Part shown: one piece after another, positions 33,740 through 34,092 of the stretch
Layout of the letters: each line of letters opens with the position of its first letter
How positions within the stretch are numbered: the stretch's first letter is position 1
Source of the DNA: a virus
Length of the DNA: 34,092 nucleotides
IMG/VR virus record: IMGVR_UViG_3300032088_000038
Coordinates: 1-34,092 of that record
Direction: 5' to 3' (one strand)
Translations under genes and position numbers: made by a program
Notes under the pieces: generated by a model
Databases searched by the model: none
Told to the model about the DNA's origin: nothing
The model's input: the letters and a program-made list of their open reading frames with translations, nothing else

Positions 33740-34092
33740 TATAGGTTTAACTCCTTAACTAGAGAATCTTTCATATCCTTAGGCAAGGTGTCTAGTATAG
33801 CACTAAGCTTATCAGGGGCTATCTCCCCCCCTTCTGTTATCTCGTCTACTATATCAGAACCCAGTATGTCTCCGTAAGCCGCAGGAGGTACAGCCATTAG
33901 TTTTTCGAGAGGTATATCCTTACCACCTAAGTTTAGGGAAGGCTGCATAGCTGTCTTGGTGTTAAAAATAGTTTCTACAGGATCTGGTAAGTTACGACCG
34001 TAGTGTTTAGTAAAACCAGCTACTTTATCCAGCTTGTTTATTGCTGAAGATACCTTTATAAGGTCATCTCTAGTTATAGAATTGTCTACTTT
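33739..34092 (-). CDS. Unknown protein, 5' end beyond window
   Basis: The frame remains open upstream of the internal ATG at 33948 all the way to the right edge (48 more codons), so the true start is outside. The visible 117 residues include KVSSAINKLDKVAGFTKHYG near the edge and an acidic helical end (PKDMKDSLVKELNL). No family recognised. It is coupled by TAATG to the next gene on the same strand. Confidence 0.7.
   Translation of the reverse strand, partial: KVDNSITRDDLIKVSSAINKLDKVAGFTKHYGRNLPDPVETIFNTKTAMQPSLNLGGKDIPLEKLMAVPPAAYGDILGSDIVDEITEGGEIAPDKLSAILDTLPKDMKDSLVKELNL

Overview
The window reads as part of a large lytic tailed-phage genome (Caudoviricetes). It carries a terminase large subunit, a portal, several probable virion proteins, a family A DNA polymerase, a primase-helicase, an SSB-like protein, a phage sigma factor and, most strikingly, its own multi-subunit-type RNA polymerase. 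Genes are tightly packed with TAATG/ATGA overlaps and good Shine-Dalgarno sites, and the standard bacterial code fits throughout. I see no integrase, repressor, rRNA or tRNA. The host cannot be named from the sequence.

Layout. Positions 1-12244 form a minus-strand block. In transcription order it holds the RNA polymerase large subunit (beta fused to the N-terminal part of beta'), three small coupled genes, the C-terminal part of beta', and then six probable virion-associated genes. These include a small HExxH metallopeptidase, a collagen-like Pro/Gly-repeat protein and a long protein running off the left edge. Positions 12276-14315 are a short plus-strand island with different codon use (two unknown proteins and a 23-residue peptide). 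It is followed by a strongly structured intergenic spot, then the minus-strand portal and its neighbour (14376-16483). Positions 16514-29276 are the plus-strand replication/recombination block: SF2 helicase, two Cas4/RecB-like nucleases, ParB-like protein, SSB-like protein, primase-helicase, and PolA fused to a uracil-glycosylase-like domain. A sigma-70 family gene lies on the minus strand inside this block. Positions 29277-30142 contain no gene but a roughly 820-nt, highly structured candidate non-coding RNA built from 300-nt repeats. Then come a small acidic protein, the terminase (minus), a MoxR-like AAA+ ATPase (plus) and two minus-strand unknowns, one running off the right edge.

How it may work together. 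A 16-bp motif (TGTYATAAGTWTAYGC) precedes the plus-strand island, the replication block and the candidate ncRNA. It is probably a phage promoter. The phage RNA polymerase lies with the virion genes, which suggests, but does not prove, that it is packaged and injected. The phage sigma factor would instead redirect host polymerase. The most novel items are the unusual RNA polymerase split and the large repeated ncRNA.
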